Of a DNA stretch of 35,515 nucleotides, positions 34,001-35,515 are shown in pieces; position 1 is the first letter of the stretch, and each line of letters begins with the position of its first letter. This stretch comes from Pseudomonadota bacterium (GTDB lineage: Bacteria; Pseudomonadota; Gammaproteobacteria; Eutrophobiales; Eutrophobiaceae). The translations under genes were made by a program, and so were the position numbers. The notes under the pieces were generated by a model. The model saw only the letters and a list, made by a program, of their open reading frames with translations. It was not told the origin of the DNA and ran no database searches. The stretch is taken from assembly GCA_022574295.1 (NCBI GenBank), contig JACZSJ010000011.1:1-35515 (forward strand). The letters run 5' to 3'.

Positions 34001-34189
34001 GCATCACTGCGGTGCAGAATAAAAAAACTCAACCTCTGTTCTCGGATTCTTTGACTCTAGTCTTTCTGATTCCCTAGACATTGCCTGCATGGATAATGGT
34101 ATGGACCCACTCCACTTTTTAATCGGCCTCACAATGGGCCAAAATGGAAATTAATAACAACCATTTAAACAAAAGCGGAGTGGATCGAA

Positions 34190-35206
34190 ATGAAGATTAC
34201 AACAATTGGTCTGGATATAGCAAAATCAGTTTTTCATTTTTATGCAGTAAATGAACTGGGGCGGTACGTGAAAAAGAAGCAACTCAGGCGAAAGCAAGTG
34301 TTAGCCACGATGGCAAACATGGCGCCTTGTTTGATAGTGATGGAAGCCTGTGGCGGTGCTAACTATTGGGCGAGAGAATTTATGGCTTTGGGGCATCAAG
34401 TCAAACTCATTGCGCCCCAGTATGTGAAACCTTTTGTGAAGGGCAACAAGAATGATTATAACGATGCCGAAGCGATTGCGGAGGCGGCACAACGTCCCAA
34501 TATGCGTTTTGTCCCTATCAAGTCAGTCGAACAACAGGATGTTCAAAATTTTCACCGCCAACGCGAATTGATAAAAAAAGAACGCACCGCACTGGTGAAT
34601 CAGGTGCGCGGGTTATTAGCGGAATACGGTATTGTTATTAACAAAGGCATCACTGCTGTACGTAAAGACTTGCCGGAGATATTGGAAGATGCGGAGAATG
34701 GTTTAACAGTGCTTTCACGGGAGTTATTCGCAGAGTTGCTTGAGGAATTACGGGCACTCGATCAACGATTTGAGCACCGTGAACGACGGATAAAATCCCT
34801 CAATCAGAACAATGAGGTGTGTCAGCGTTTAGATGAGATATTAGGTATCGGGCCACTCATCGCCAGTGCCACCTATGCCGCTGCAGGTGATGGCAAAGAC
34901 TTTGTCAACGGTCGTCATTTTTCAGCGTGGTTGGGTTTGGTACCAGGTCAGCATTCGAGCGGCGGCAAGACGGTGTTACTGGGGATCAGTAAACGCGGTA
35001 ACAGCTATCTTCGAACGCTGTACATTCACGGAGCCAGAGCCGTATTACGTCATTCTGCAACAAAGACAGACCGATTTAGTTTATGGGCACAGGCCGTATT
35101 AGCACGCCGTGGGCACAACAAGGCCTGCGTGGCTGTCGCTAACAAGATGGCTCGAATAGCCTGGGTCGTCATGGCAAAAGGTGAAACGTATCGCGTGGCC
35201 GTATGA
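34190..35206 (+). CDS. IS110-family transposase (DEDD recombinase)
   Basis: The 338-residue protein carries the RuvC-like DEDD residues: Asp9 (IGLDIAKS), Glu52 (IVMEACGG), Asp89 and Asp92 (KNDYNDAEA). The C-terminal Transposase_20 domain follows (DEILGIGPLIASATYAAAG, FSAWLGLVPGQHSSGGK) with the catalytic serine region at 256-257. A GGAG sequence lies 9 bases before the ATG. Full length, with no stop or frameshift. The family inserts with RNA-guided target choice, as shown for IS621. Confidence 0.96.
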   Translation: MKITTIGLDIAKSVFHFYAVNELGRYVKKKQLRRKQVLATMANMAPCLIVMEACGGANYWAREFMALGHQVKLIAPQYVKPFVKGNKNDYNDAEAIAEAAQRPNMRFVPIKSVEQQDVQNFHRQRELIKKERTALVNQVRGLLAEYGIVINKGITAVRKDLPEILEDAENGLTVLSRELFAELLEELRALDQRFEHRERRIKSLNQNNEVCQRLDEILGIGPLIASATYAAAGDGKDFVNGRHFSAWLGLVPGQHSSGGKTVLLGISKRGNSYLRTLYIHGARAVLRHSATKTDRFSLWAQAVLARRGHNKACVAVANKMARIAWVVMAKGETYRVAV

Positions 35207-35497
35207 GCAGCACAAACGAATATAATGGAAGAGACATAAACTTCCTTACTTAATTATTGAACAAAAGATAAACCCTTTACTTTAGTTGCGAAAGATAAAT
35301 GATCGGATGGAGAGAGTGGTCAAACCGGCTCATTCAGAACCTGACACCTGCATTGGCTCTGTAAGAAGCCGGACGGATGATGAGGAGGATGAGCGCAGAT
35401 AACCATTGGGGCCAGGAAGTCAAAACCTTCCAAAAACAGGCCGGATATATGAGAGCAATGATTTCCTCTCACATCAATGATCAAATGTCTTGCAAAC
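35207..35497 (+). ncRNA. Candidate bridge-RNA region of the IS110/IS1111 element
   Basis: About 290 bp without an ORF between the transposase stop and the right inverted repeat. Several stems are visible: GGAAG/CTTCC (35227-35231 with 35241-35245), CCGGCT/AGCCGG (35325-35330 with 35367-35372) enclosing a 36-base loop, GGAAG/CTTCC (35415-35419 with 35427-35431), TGAGAG/CTCTCA (35450-35455 with 35466-35471). In the IS1111 group the bridge RNA lies downstream of the transposase gene, as here. The RNA itself and its loop pairings are inferred, not shown. Confidence 0.4.
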
Positions 35498-35515
35498 GGA
35501 GTGGGTCCATATATG

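Larger units (their letters stand above)
34100..35511 (+). mobile_element. IS110-family (IS1111-like) insertion sequence
   Basis: Inverted repeats TATGGACCCACTCC at 34100-34113 and 35498-35511 (exact 14 bp) bracket a DEDD transposase gene with 76 bp of left and ~290 bp of right non-coding sequence between repeats and gene. IS110 elements usually lack terminal repeats, whereas the IS1111 group has subterminal ones, so the true ends may lie a few bases outside these. No target duplication is visible, as expected. The window ends 4 bp beyond the right repeat. The element looks intact and potentially active. Confidence 0.85.

Noticed and set aside
34100-34113. Treating the 14-bp repeats as the exact ends of the IS110 element
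   Set aside because: IS1111-group repeats are subterminal, so the true junctions cannot be set without an empty-site comparison; the coordinates given are approximate.

Overview
The window is a chromosomal segment of a low-GC gammaproteobacterium (roughly 40% GC by eye). The block skp-lpxD-fabZ-lpxA-lpxB-rnhB-dnaE-accA-tilS (1-10550) is the standard gammaproteobacterial order for outer-membrane assembly, lipid A, fatty acid and replication genes. A pqqA gene and a Vibrio/Alteromonas-type Ton system with DUF3450 and TtpC-like genes fit a free-living, respiratory, possibly methylotroph-related relative. I cannot name a genus.

Layout. 1-10550: the conserved block, interrupted by a 132-bp MITE-like element (4506-4637) whose insertion appears to have rewritten the last codon and stop of rnhB. 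10563-11408: an unrecognised gene after tilS. 11453-16121 (minus): a six-gene run of L,D-transpeptidase, DUF302 lipoprotein, MotA/ExbB-like channel subunit, ExbD-like subunit with a Ca-binding-like periplasmic domain, two-TM protein, and a transmembrane vWA-FHA protein. The channel gene is split by one base in an 8-T run; removing one T restores a perfect 245-codon gene with a good ribosome binding site. 16352-16894: cytochrome b561. 16981-17240: GC-rich 51-bp tandem repeats, a terminator and an orphan pqqA (24 residues). 17511-20442: a histidine kinase/sigma54-activator pair, both with substitutions in signature motifs (HNIRNP H-box, GAFTSA loop). 20513-26819: SRPBCC protein, NDH-2, DUF1244, FkbM methyltransferase, TraB/GumN protein, a DsbA-like isomerase and a REC-Ser/Thr kinase fusion. 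26867-31820 (minus): the complete TonB2-type operon. 31953-34000: a NarX/NarL-type pair. 34100-35511: an intact IS110-family (IS1111-like) element whose long 3' non-coding end is a candidate bridge-RNA region.

How it fits together. Two separate ExbB/ExbD-type proton-driven motors lie within 20 kb: a classical Ton system, and a second motor linked to peptidoglycan cross-link editing and to an inner-membrane protein that places a vWA domain outside and a phosphothreonine-reading FHA domain inside. A response-regulator-controlled Ser/Thr kinase encoded about 10 kb away is a possible, unproven, source of the phosphothreonine signal. This second motor operon is the best candidate for an undescribed system here.
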